Below are positions 54,101 through 63,142 of a stretch of DNA of 64,000 nt, piece after piece. The notes below the pieces were generated by a model that saw only the letters and a program-made list of their open reading frames with translations, ran no database searches and was not told where the DNA came from. Numbering within the stretch: position 1 is the first letter of the stretch; each line of letters begins with the position of its first letter. The position numbers were made by a program, and so were the translations under genes. This stretch comes from Sarcocystis neurona (taxonomy: Eukaryota; Apicomplexa; Conoidasida; Eucoccidiorida; Sarcocystidae), in assembly GCA_000727475.1 (NCBI GenBank), contig KL647311.1:607519-671518 (forward strand), in the 5' to 3' direction.

Positions 54101-57100
54101 CCTTTCTATTTATATATGTATATGTATCATACATAGAGACCCCTTTCTATTTATGTATGTATATATGTACTATTTCTTTCGTAGACACACATACACACAC
54201 GTAGAAGTGTAATGCGTTTCTTATAGGTCTACGTAATAGCCGCATCAAAAGACAAACACATAGCTATACACATATACATATATATATATGTAAACATATA
54301 TATACACATGTATGTATATATATATTCAGTAATATATGTGATACGAAAGGAAGAGAGAGAGAGGGAGAGGGTCTCGAGCCCTTCTGGTTTCCCGGCACAA
54401 ATGTTTGAAATTTTTGGGGCGATCTTTTCTTTCTCCAATTAAATACACACGTCAGCCTTCACACACCACCATGTACACACCTCTTCATATACATATATAT
54501 ATATATATACATTTATATGCAAGCTTGTAGATATATATATATATGTAGAGAGAGAAATACGCAGATGCCGGTATCTACCACATCGCTGTCTCTGCATATA
54601 CACATATATATGAAAGCTTGTATGTATACACATATATATATATAGATGTACGTATAGATTCACTTATCTCCCACTTATTCATCCGTACATATATATATCT
54701 GCATACAAGCTTACAGATAGATAGATACGTACAGAGAGAAAGGGATAGATAGGCTCTCCTATCGACGCACACAGACAAAGGTGCATATGTATGTATATTG
54801 AGGAAAAGAATTCTATGTATGTGGATGTATTTGTATAGATTCAGACCTTCACATAGATGTGTGTGTGTGTGTGTGTGAACCCCTTGATAAACGAAGAAGA
54901 TCCCCATATACCCGTGCTGCGAGGACGCTTCTCGAGTTGAAGAGGAAGTGAGTTTCTTGAAAGTGTTGTGCAGCGGCCAAGTGAAGAGAAAAAAGAAAGG
55001 AAGTCTCACCAATACCAGACCCAAAAGCACTTCAATATACTCGGGCTAATCCTTGTCGCAGTACAGAGGAAGCGAAGGAGGTACGTGTAAATATACAAAT
55101 ATGTGCGTGCATATACGTACATAAGCATATTCCTTTAAATACACAGCAACATTTGTATATACAGAGAGAAAAGAAAGTAAGAAAGAGAGAAAGACACAGG
55201 GACGGAGAGAAACACATACCCAAGTATACCGAGATATATATATATATATATAAATAAGCATACGTGCCAATGTGGTGCGTCTGCGTGTATACATATATAT
55301 ATATATATATGTATGTGTATACTTCCATAGGTATGTATGTATGTATACAGATCTAGAGAGACAGAGAGTCCAACATACATCAGTAGGAGAATATTTTGAC
55401 GTGGAATAATGTGAAAGAATAGCCCGGTCGCTCCTATGTACATACACATATATCTCTATATATGCATATAGAGATATATATACGTGTGCTTTCCTGATAT
55501 ACGCTGCATATAGAGAAAGCAGGTTGTCCTGCTCTGCCGTGTGTCACCGCAGACGCGTTGTTGCTTTTCCGAGTAGACCTCGAATGACTTACAGAGAGGA
55601 AAAAAAGGAGAGAAAGGAATATAAGGAGGAGGTAGGGAGAGAGAATAAAAGCACAGACTTGCGTATATAGGTGTGGATATACGCAGAGGACGGGGTGCGG
55701 TGAATAGTAGTGAGAGAGAGAGAGAAGGAGAGACGAGGAGCAGCACAGAAAGGACAGGGAGGAAGACGAGCGGACGGAGAGTAAAACAGAGCGAAATAGG
55801 AAGGAAGATTTCGGTGAGGAGCAAAGAAAGAACGATTTTGTTGAGGAAAGTAGGAGACAACAACGAAAGCGAGATGGTTGTTTGAATGAAAGTGGTAGGG
55901 GGCCGCTTCTTCGCATGCAAAAAAAATGGGGCTGGACAACGCAGAGCGACGGCAACGCAGAGCGACGACGGGCAGGTGAATCTTCCGGGGGTGTTCAGGC
56001 AGGTCGGCGGTAGGCGCACCAGCAGAGAGAGAAAAGAGAAGAGAAGCGAAGAAGAGACAAAGTGAAGAAGATCGAGGCAGAGGAGGAGTGAAAAGGAGAA
56101 GGAGAAAGAACAGAAGAAGCAGCAGCAGCAGTGTTGCAGGAAGAGGAAGAAGCCCGTGCCGCAGCAGCAGCAGTGTGCGACACGCACCCCAGGACAAGAA
56201 AGGTCGGGGAGGAGAAGAGGCAGCAAACCGACCAGGAGAAGAAGAACAGAAGGCAGCAAAATCAGAAGAGAAGTCAGGTGAGGCAAATAAGGAGAAAGAG
56301 AAGAAAACGGGGAAGAAGTGAAAGGAGAAGAAACGGAGAAAGCAGAAGAGAAAGGGAGACGGAGAGTGTAAACAACACGGTGAAGAGAGAAATGACCAAA
56401 AAGAAGAGAAGCGAAAGGGAAAAGCAGAAGAAGAGGAGGAACTTGGCAGGAGGAGAAGAGAAGCAGAAAAGACGGACAGGCATGAAGGCCGTGTTGGCAA
56501 AGCGAAGGGAAATCAAACTCAGGGCCATCTCCTTCCCCAAGTAGTGGTCCATTCGAAAAATCTGTCAAACATTCATCCGCAGATACACAGCCACACACAC
56601 ACACACACACGTGGACACCACTACTTTCATTCTTTTATAGAAATATCTTCCTTCTAGTGAAAAAGTGACGAAAATTCTCCGTCATCAAACACCAGAGTAT
56701 GTGTGTGTGGGGGTGTGAAGCGCCCTCTACGGACAGACTGCAGATACACCGATACATGCATATATGCATATACACGCATATATATATATGTACAGAGAGA
56801 GAGAGAGAAAAGAACTTTGTGTGTGTGGGCATGTTCGTGTAGGGAGGAAAAGACAGAGAGATTCCCCAAGTTGGAAGGTATGTACGCCTACAGAAATATA
56901 CACGGAAAATCGAGCAAGAGGGAGAAAAAGTGAGAGAGGAGAAGCGGTAGACAGAGACAGAAAATGAGAAAGATCCATACAGGGAGGAAGATAGAAGACA
57001 GAGAGAGAGAGGAGAAGAAGAGGAAGACAGACACAGAAACGTGAAGGGCAGCACGGAAAACAGAGAAAGACAGGAAATGAGTAGAAGAGAGGGAGACACC

Positions 57101-60100
57101 GAAAATGGGAGACAGCAGGAGATATAGAGGGAGACATTGAGAAGAAGAAGAGAGAAGAGACGAGACAGGGAGACAGCAGGAGGCATAGAGGAAGTGAGGA
57201 GAAGAAGAGAGAAGAGACGAGACAGGGAGACGGCAAGAGATAAAGAGGGAGACACTGCGGACAAGCAGACAGGGAGACAGCGAAAATGGGAGACAGCAAG
57301 AGATAGAGAGAGGGAGACACGGAGGAGAAGAAGAGAGAGAGGAGAATAGACATGGAGACAGCAAGAGATCGAAAGTGAGGAGAAGAGGAAGGGAGGGGAG
57401 ACGAGACAGGGAGACGGCAAGAGATATGGAGAGGGAGAAAATACGAGAAAGAGACAGAGAGGGGAGACGAGACAGGGAGATGGAGAGTAAGAGAGAGAGA
57501 GAAAGTTTTGCTGGGATGTGCATGCGAGGAGGTTCTACATTTGACGGTAGGAAGCGTCAGTCCCTTCCCCCTGCTGTTCTGTTTTTCGTCGATTCTCCTT
57601 TTCTTCTTCCCTCTGTCTCTCTCTCTCTTTTTGGCTTCCTCTCTTTGAAGGAATAGAGGTGTGCATGCGTCTACCGACTCGACGGGAAATACTCGCAGAA
57701 GAATATGTCGAGAAGAAATGAGAAGCGGCAGGGTTCACTTCCCCCGGCAAAGTAGAAGAGATACCTCCGATACACACGGCCACACAGCCGAGTTGACGGA
57801 TCGGCGCGCGCGCTGCAGGCGGCGGCGTGCACCAGCAGCAGCAGCAGCAGGTAAAGAGAGAGGAAGAGCGAGAGAGACAACGGCGCAAGAAGAAGAAGCG
57901 CAGCAGGAACGAAGAGAAAAACAGAAGGACAAGCAGCAGGAAGAGGACGAGGGCCAGAAGAAGAGAATGCAAAAGAAAAAGAAGAAGAATTGGAGGAGGA
58001 GGCACCGAAGAAGAAGAAAAGAGAGACAGAAGGACGAGAGACCACGGGGAGAAAAGGAAGACGCGGGGAAGAAGCAACAGGGAAGATAAGAGAAGGGAGA
58101 GGAAGCGAATAATGAAGAACAAGAGAAGGAAGTCCAGCTGCCCTGGGCGAGAACGCAATGGACGCAGTACACGACGCGCGAGCAGTCGAAGCAGCAGGTG
58201 GGGGGACAGACAGAGAAGCAGGAGGCCACACGCACAAAAAAAAACCGCTGCCGTTGCTGTTGCTGCTGTTGCTGCTGCTCTCGTTGCTGCTGCTTTCGTT
58301 GCTGCTGCTGCCGCTGTTGCTGTTGCTCTTGCTGCTGCTGCTGTTGCTGCAGACTCCCAGCATCGTGGCGCATGAGAAGAAGAAAAACAAGCAGCAGCAG
58401 CAGTCGCGGTGGTGGGCAGCACTTTCGCAGAGGCTCTGCTGCTGCAGCGGCGAGGCACTCGGAGAGAGTGGCAGCAGCAGCAGCAGCACCTCACGCACAC
58501 GGCGAACCTGCAGACGCTGCTGCCCCTGAAGAAGAAGAAGCGGAAGAGGAAGACAGGAGAGAAGACGGAGAGGAGGAGGAAGAAGACGACGAAGAAGGAT
58601 AGTGAGAAGAAGAGGGCAGCAGCAGCAGCTTTACGGGCGTCGCGGCATGTCTGTCGAGGCCGAAAAGAGGAAGAAATTTACTTCTTTTTCCTGAAGGAGC
58701 TGAACGAGGCGACGGGACAATTCTGCCGAAGACTCTGAATCCCTGCCGAACGGTTTCTCAACAACAACGCGATTCCATCCTGCAGTGTACGTACACCGGG
58801 CATTAACAGAAAAATCATTCCTCATCCGTGCACACACACACGTGTGCAACAATGCACACACATCTGTAAAATTAAATTAAAAAAATCCTACATCCCCACG
58901 CGTCAACATGATTCTACTCCGCACCTATCTATCTATATACATAGACATATAAATACATATATACACATATATACACATATATATACACATATATATACAC
59001 ATATACATACATATATATACACATATATACACATATATATACACATATACATACACATATACATGTATACATATATATATACATATACATACATGTATAT
59101 ACATATATACGCATACATACACATATATATACATACATATACATACATATACATATATACAGATATATACAAATGTCACCTTATTATGACGTATATATAT
59201 ATACATGGATACATATATATACATATATATACAGATATCACCTTTTTATGACGTATACATATATATATATACATATTTATATACATATATATATACACAT
59301 ATGTATACTTGCATATAGGGGGAGGGAGAACGAGGTAGCAGTGCACATATGTATCTATATATATGTATACTGTCATGTATATATGTATGTACAATACATA
59401 TATATATATATATGTAAATGTATATATATACATACATAAAAATACTCCCCTAACTCTGCACGTATATATATATATTTATTTTTTTGATGTAAAATCGTAT
59501 GGATGTAGACATATATGTGTGGATGTAACCGCGTACGTGTAGATCTATTCATGTAAATATATATATATATATGTAGAGAAAGAGAGAGAGAAAGACAGAC
59601 AGACAAATACGCACATATTCATATATATATACAGAGAGAGAGACAGACAGACATACGGACAGATACAAATACATACATATGCATACATATATATATATAC
59701 ATATGCATACATATATATATGGACAGAGAGAGAGATATAGAGGAAGAGAGAGAGAGATAAATAGGCAGACAGATAGATAAATCTGTTCTTGTGTGTGTGT
59801 GTGTGTGTATGCGAATAAATTTATGGACAAATATTTACCTGCGTGATTCCAGCAGGCTTTTTTATAATTTGAAATGGCTGAAATAAACACCTGCGGCGGC
59901 AGTGCCAAGTAAAGCAGCCGCCCCGCACATCGGCTCCCACGTTCGAGCCGCTCGAGCTCCTTCGCCACTTTGTGGAAACTCTCCACGTCGTCATATTGAC
60001 CGTACCTGCGTATTCACACATATATATAAATATATTTCTCTATCTATCTATAGTATATGTATACTCCCGTGTTTGCATGCTCGCGTATTTACGGAGAGCT

Positions 60101-62698
60101 ACACACATACATACATATACATTCACTTCACTACCTACCACTGAAGATATATACGCACGTGCCTGCATGCCCACGCGCCTAAACATATATGTTTGTATAT
60201 ATATATATATATATACATATATATATGTATATTTTCTACGTTTCTCTATCGATCGACATATATACAAATGTATACGTTGCGATACATACACACATACATA
60301 CATACATATACATACATGCATACATACATACATATACATACATACATATACATACATACATATACATACATACATATACATACATACATACATGCATACA
60401 TACATACATATACATGCATACATACATACATATACATGCATACATACATACATATACATACATACATATACATACATATACATACATACATATACATACA
60501 TATACATACATATACATACATACATGCATACATATACATACATACATGCATGCATACATACATATATATACAGGGAGAGAGAGAAGAGAGAGAAGGCAGA
60601 TATGTGGACGTCGCATACGCATACGCTCATGGGGCATATCATGGAGAAGAGGCAGACGCACACAGCAATCTCATTTACATATATATGCACTACTTTGATA
60701 TATATATATATATATATATTGGTAGCAGGGTTATTCACAAACAGAGATATATATACATATATGTTAACGACAATGTACCTATGTTATACTGTGTCAATAG
60801 AGGTGGACAGAGACATGGCCTTCGGTTTATATAATATATATATGTGTGTGTGTATTTATATATTAATGTGTATGTATATATGTATGCGCGTAGGGGAATG
60901 TGACACAGAAGTAGGGAAGCCTATCAATACGTACATATATGTGTATGTATATATGTATATGTGGATATATATATATATATGGAGGCATAGAGAGAGAAAT
61001 AGAAGCCAGGAGATAGATATATACACATATATATACACAAATATATACAAAGGTATATGTAGAGGAAAGGAACGAATGGACAGAAAGAGAGGATCGCACA
61101 GAAGGTCTGCCCCGACTCTCTGATATATATATATGAGACTTTGCGGCTACATTGAGGAATACGCTAAGATTACACAACGAAGGACATAATATATGTATAT
61201 ATGTTGTGGGCTAGATATATGTATATGTATATATGTATGTCTGTGTAGATGTGAGTCTACCAATATATACGTATAAAGTGCAGAAAGTATGTAGAGGGAG
61301 AAAGGAAGATATACGGCGACAAAATTACTTGCAGATGAAGATCCAGTAGACCACCACTCATATATCCAACTTTTCCATGAGAGTATTTATGCGCCTATAT
61401 ACAACCCCTACCATCACATACAAATGTACACACACGTCTCCATCTACACACATACATATATATATATATATGTACGTATCGTCCCAGGCGCATATAGATA
61501 CATATATATATGTATAGGTATATATGTGCGTGTGGGGAGAGCGAGATCCTGGCAGGATAGAAGGGGATGGGCTGAGGAATGACGTTGGTGGTCGTAATAA
61601 GCGCCCTTTTCGCTGAGTTTATATGTGTCGTGAAAGAGAGGCGGAACACGGCTAGCTGGAGAGAAAATACGCACATAACGAAGAGGAGACGGCCACAGAC
61701 AGGGAGACGGGGAGACGGGGAGACGGGGAGATGGGGAGACGGGGAGACGGGGAGATGGGGAGACGGGGAGACGCCGACTACGGTGAGGCAAATACAGAGA
61801 GAGAGACGGGGAGACGGGGAGAGGCCGAAAGAAGGGAAGTTGAAGAGACAGCAGGTGGAGATAAAAGAAGATCGCCAGAGAGAGGGAGAGGGACATGCAG
61901 AAGAAGAAGAGAGAAACGAAAAAAGATAAAAACAAAAAGAAGAAGTGGGAGATTTGAACATGAAAGGGAGAAGTTGAGGAGCGCAGAGGAAGATGGAGAG
62001 AAAGGAGCTCCGCCTACACGACCCACGTCTACTTCGCCTGCAGAACAGCCCCAACTGACACACTGCGGGGTGAAGAAGAAATCGAGAAGAGAAAGATGAT
62101 GGAGAAGGAGATGAAGATGAATAGAGGAGAAGATGAATAGAGGAGAAGATGAATAGAGGAGAAGATGAATAGAGGAGAAGATGAATAGAGGAGAAGATGA
62201 ATAGAGGAGAAGATGAATAGAGGAGAAGATGAATAGAGGAGAAGATGAATAGAGGAGAAGATGAATAGAGGAGAAGATGAATAGAGGAGAAAGAAGAGGA
62301 AATTCAAAGGGGAAGAGACACGCAGGGAGGGAGCACATCAATGAAAACGGGACACGTGTGAATTCGAGCAAGCGACAAGGAGAGTGGGAAGATCGAGACA
62401 GAGAAGAGAGACACGAAAAAATGAAAAAAAGGTGGAGCAGGAGATGGACAGAGAGACACGAAACGGCGGGGAAAATGAGAGAAAATGTGACGAAGACAGA
62501 GACACAAAGACGCAAGGAAAGAATACACAGAGAGAGGAGAAAAAAGGCAGAGAAAAGGGAGAGCAGCAAAACGCAGAGGAAGAGAAGAAATGTGAAGTTA
62601 GGACGTACATGTAGGAGCAGTGCGTCTTAAATTCTTCGAGTAGATCTGTTGCGTCGACTCCCGTTCCGGCTCTGCTGCCGAAGAAGGCGCTCAGAGAT
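35529..62698 (-). CDS. G6PD: Glucose-6-phosphate dehydrogenase, 12 exons, N-terminus outside window
   Basis: This is the first enzyme of the oxidative pentose phosphate pathway: it oxidises glucose 6-phosphate to 6-phosphogluconolactone and makes NADPH. Twelve exons give about 440 codons including the stop: 62609-62698, 59839-60005, 58682-58779, 56478-56561, 53635-53725, 51706-51840, 46824-46891, 45372-45470, 42858-42974, 38583-38673, 36753-36848, 35529-35716. Family motifs appear in order: [25 protein letters not shown] (substrate site), [16 protein letters not shown] (catalytic His), [29 protein letters not shown] and [14 protein letters not shown]. All introns are GT-AG and all phases match, and exon plus intron lengths sum exactly to the span. 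Introns are 1.0-4.8 kb and filled with repeats. The coenzyme motif GxxGDLA and roughly the first 85 residues of a typical enzyme are missing and presumably lie beyond 64,000. The substrate motif has Met where Ile is usual. A lactonase fusion, as in Plasmodium, cannot be tested here. Confidence 0.97.
36576..36608. repeat. TA dinucleotide repeat
   Basis: A (TA)n stretch lies in the last G6PD intron (35717-36752). The rest of that intron is unique sequence with no coding signal. Confidence 0.9.
36753..36848 (-). CDS. G6PD: G6PD exon K ([12 protein letters not shown])
   Basis: The exon encodes [20 protein letters not shown] and ends KQNFVRT, the conserved core before the DELREAW helix. The acceptor is CTGTTGCTGCAG and the donor GTAGGC. 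Incoming and outgoing phases are both 1. Confidence 0.98.
36850..37112. repeat. Interrupted CAG triplet array
   Basis: CAG/CAGCAG interruptions on the plus strand lie immediately upstream, in transcript sense, of exon K. They form its pyrimidine-rich CTG acceptor region. Confidence 0.8.
38583..38673 (-). CDS. G6PD: G6PD exon J ([13 protein letters not shown])
   Basis: The exon encodes [17 protein letters not shown] and ends PTELDLS, matching VQPNEAVYTK..TKKPG...ELDL. The acceptor is TTTGCATACAG and the donor GTAGGA, with outgoing phase 1. Confidence 0.98.
39224..39385. repeat. 81-bp tandem duplication
   Basis: Two near-identical copies, each carrying GCACTTGCCAGAACCACCGC, start at about 39224 and 39305 in the G6PD intron 38674-42857. 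The period is a multiple of three, so open frames run through it without meaning. Confidence 0.95.
40830..42060. repeat. Degenerate minisatellite of about 55 bp, about 20 copies
   Basis: Units resemble a TACACACGTGTCC-like start, a CAAATATCAA middle and a TTTTCTCATATATCTCC end. Recurrences are near 41130, 41248, 41347, 41452, 41637, 41738, 41796 and 41852, with others too diverged to place exactly. It lies in the G6PD intron 38674-42857. Plus-strand open frames of up to 211 codons here are repeat products. Confidence 0.7.
42858..42974 (-). CDS. G6PD: G6PD exon I ([14 protein letters not shown])
   Basis: Thirty-nine codons encode [16 protein letters not shown] and end ITANELVIQ. This is the GKAL...K.EVR segment followed by the NELVIRVQP strand of the family. 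The acceptor is GCGCGTGCAG and the donor GTGAGT, both in phase 0. Confidence 0.98.
43005..43250. repeat. CAG triplet array adjacent to a G6PD exon
   Basis: A CAG/CAA/TAG-type triplet array on the plus strand starts just upstream, in transcript sense, of the acceptor at 42975. A polyleucine frame of 167 codons on the minus strand here is intronic. Confidence 0.9.
43860..45310. repeat. TA, CTCT and TACA microsatellite block
   Basis: From 43860 to 44480 TA and CTCT stretches alternate with a recurring CGTGTGTTTACATAT core. From 44680 to 45300 the sequence is (TACA)n/(TATACA)n. The block lies in the G6PD intron 42975-45371. Confidence 0.9.
45372..45470 (-). CDS. G6PD: G6PD exon H (DETVP ... NNERW)
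   Basis: Thirty-three codons encode [13 protein letters not shown] and [14 protein letters not shown], equivalent to the family's DPTVP...TATF...NERW...PF core. Both ends are phase 0. The acceptor is TTTGCTGCCCAG and the donor GTGCGC. Confidence 0.98.
45485..46140. repeat. GCA and GAAGCA triplet array
   Basis: GCA/GAA-rich triplets lie in the intron 45471-46823 of G6PD, next to the acceptor of exon H. They read as CTG/TTC in the transcript. Confidence 0.8.
46308..46620. repeat. CTG triplet array, inverted orientation
   Basis: CTG/CTT triplets on the plus strand lie in the same G6PD intron as the GCA array at 45485-46140 but in the opposite direction. The two arrays could pair in the pre-mRNA. 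Confidence 0.75.
46824..46891 (-). CDS. G6PD: G6PD exon G (VLGQF ... GYKD)
   Basis: This short 68-base exon encodes [15 protein letters not shown] and ends KKGYKD. It corresponds to the VLGQYVG to GYLD stretch of the human enzyme. The acceptor is TCCCCTGCAG and the donor GTGAGG, with outgoing phase 0. Confidence 0.95.
46915..49570. repeat. 2.6-kb GA-rich polypurine tract
   Basis: Almost uninterrupted A/G sequence (AGAGGAAGAGGGAAAG-like units) runs through the longest G6PD intron and includes the gap. Three open frames of 860 to 1,100 codons across it are artefacts: there are few stop codons in polypurine/polypyrimidine sequence and the frame track reads through the Ns. Confidence 0.95.
48526..49039. 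other. Assembly gap (514 Ns)
   Basis: A run of 514 N lies inside the GA-rich tract. The roughly 50 bases before and after the gap are the same sequence (AGAGGGGGAGAGAGGAAGAG onward), so the gap sits within a repeat and its length is doubtful. Confidence 0.99.
49720..50410. repeat. Interrupted GCA/ACA triplet array
   Basis: AGCAGCAACAGCAGTAGC-type triplets continue for about 700 bases in the same G6PD intron. Open frames through it on both strands reflect the lack of stop codons in the repeat. Confidence 0.85.
50500..51680. repeat. Degenerate minisatellite of about 75 bp, about 15 copies
   Basis: The core GCCTTCTAGATCTTTGTAT, variably degenerate, recurs at about 50502, 50583, 50655, 50728, 50800, 50880, 50953, 51047, 51124, 51228, 51303, 51382, 51490, 51588 and 51656. 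The cores are separated by CTCTCT and TATATA stretches. The array lies in the G6PD intron 46892-51705. Confidence 0.85.
51706..51840 (-). CDS. G6PD: G6PD exon F (catalytic His, DVMQNH)
   Basis: The exon encodes [14 protein letters not shown] and [14 protein letters not shown]. The His of DVMQNH is the catalytic base of the family. The 3' splice site is a CTG-repeat tract ending CTGCTGCAG. The donor is GTAGGC and the outgoing phase is 1. Confidence 0.98.
51841..52445. repeat. GCA triplet array next to a G6PD splice acceptor
   Basis: A GCA-rich, partly GGA-rich array abuts exon F. In the transcript it reads CTG repeats and forms the pyrimidine-rich tract and CAG of the 3' splice site at 51840. 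Confidence 0.85.
53635..53725 (-). CDS. G6PD: G6PD exon E ([15 protein letters not shown])
   Basis: The exon encodes [16 protein letters not shown] and [10 protein letters not shown], matching the sheet and loop that precede IIRDVMQNH in the family. The acceptor is ACGTGCAG, preceded by a TG repeat. The donor is GTAAGG, with outgoing phase 1. Confidence 0.97.
53990..54165. repeat. About 41-bp minisatellite, four copies
   Basis: The core GACCCC followed by T/CTCTATTTATATATG starts at 54015, 54057, 54098 and 54138. The spacings are 42, 41 and 40 bases. It lies in the G6PD intron 53726-56477. Confidence 0.9.
56478..56561 (-). CDS. G6PD: G6PD exon D (DHYLGKE substrate site)
   Basis: Exactly 28 codons encode [13 protein letters not shown] and [10 protein letters not shown]. 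The family signature is RIDHYLGK, and here Ile is replaced by Met while Asp, His and Lys are kept. The acceptor is TTTGACAG and the donor GTCCGT is non-canonical after the GT. Both ends are phase 0. Confidence 0.97.
56925..57515. repeat. GA-rich purine tract with degenerate repeats
   Basis: The tract is made of AGAGACAGGGAGACAGCAAGAGA-like degenerate units of roughly 40-60 bases, in the intron 56562-58681 of G6PD. No conserved protein is seen on either strand. Confidence 0.75.
58240..58365. repeat. CTG/TTGCTG triplet array
   Basis: An interrupted CTG/TTG array on the plus strand (CAG in the G6PD transcript) lies in the intron 56562-58681. It has the opposite orientation to most other triplet arrays of this gene's introns. 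Confidence 0.85.
58682..58779 (-). CDS. G6PD: G6PD exon C (EKPFG)
   Basis: The exon encodes [14 protein letters not shown] followed by a helix ending QEKE. EKPFG is an invariant motif of the active-site region. The acceptor reads ACTGCAG directly after a GTGTACGTACAC palindrome. The donor is GTAAAT after GAA, in phase 0. Confidence 0.97.
58925..59720. repeat. TA/TATACA microsatellite block
   Basis: Alternating TATATACACATA units fill most of the intron 58780-59838 of G6PD. They are followed by a GA/CA-rich stretch. Confidence 0.9.
59839..60005 (-). CDS. G6PD: G6PD exon B (GQYDD and RLLYLALPP)
   Basis: The exon encodes [10 protein letters not shown], then [12 protein letters not shown], and ends near CWNHAG. 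This matches the part of the family that runs from the GQYDD turn to the strand before the EKPFG motif. The acceptor is ATACGCAG and the donor GTAAAT, with outgoing phase 1. The length of 167 bases fits both phases. Confidence 0.95.
60185..60985. repeat. TACA/TATACA microsatellite block
   Basis: Long stretches of (TACA)n and (TA)n, densest at 60285-60570, lie in the G6PD intron 60006-62608. Periodic open frames of His-Thr-Tyr-Ile type on one strand and Tyr-Met-Cys-Val type on the other come from this repeat and are not genes. Confidence 0.9.
61697..61772. repeat. 9-bp GGGGAGACG tandem repeat
   Basis: About eight copies of GGGGAGACG or GGGGAGATG form a purine-rich tract within the same G6PD intron. 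Confidence 0.9.
62115..62291. repeat. 16-bp tandem repeat in a G6PD intron
   Basis: About 11 near-perfect copies of ATGAATAGAGGAGAAG run from about 62115 to 62291, inside the intron 60006-62608. Open frames across it on either strand (for example a Ser/Leu-rich one at 62029-62307) are products of the repeat. Confidence 0.95.
62609..62698 (-). CDS. G6PD: G6PD exon A (first exon seen)
   Basis: The exon encodes a segment ending FKTHCSYM, equivalent to the stretch just before GQYDD in other G6PDs. The acceptor is GCGTGCAG and the donor GTACGT follows TACAT, leaving phase 2. The incoming phase is also 2, so at least one upstream exon is required. It is the least conserved exon, and its assignment rests on the perfect phase match and on continuity with the next exon. 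Confidence 0.85.
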
Positions 62699-63106
62699 CT
62701 GCACGCGGCCAGTCGCATCAGCAGCAGAAAAAAAAGTAGCTGCGACAGAAGAAGAAGCCACAGCAGCGGTCACGGGAGCAGAAGCAGCAGCAGCGGCAGC
62801 AGCAGCAGCGGCAGCAGCCGCGACTAGAAAAATGCAGCAGCAGGAGCAGTCACAGAAGCAGCAACAGCAGTGGCAGCAACAACAACAGCAGCAGCAAAGA
62901 GCAACAGCAGCGGCAGCAGCAGAAGGAGCAACAGCAACAACAGCAGCAGCGGCAGCAGTAGTCACAGAAGAAGCAACAGCAGTAGGAGCCATAGAACTAG
63001 CAACAAGAAGAGCAGCACTAGCAACAGCAGCAACAGCAGCAGCAGTAGTAATCATAGAGGCAGCAGCAGTAGGAACCTAGAAGGACCAAGAGTAACAAAA
63101 GCATCG

Positions 63107-63142
<36 letters not shown>

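Noticed and set aside
54575..55030. Minus-strand frame with HNTFKKL near 54.95 kb considered as the missing G6PD exon between D and E
   Set aside because: It did not match the family, and the true segment was found at 53635-53725 with exact phases.
59972..61123. 383-codon plus-strand frame of Thr-Tyr-Ile-His repeats
   Set aside because: It is read from a TACA microsatellite inside a G6PD intron and runs antisense to the gene.
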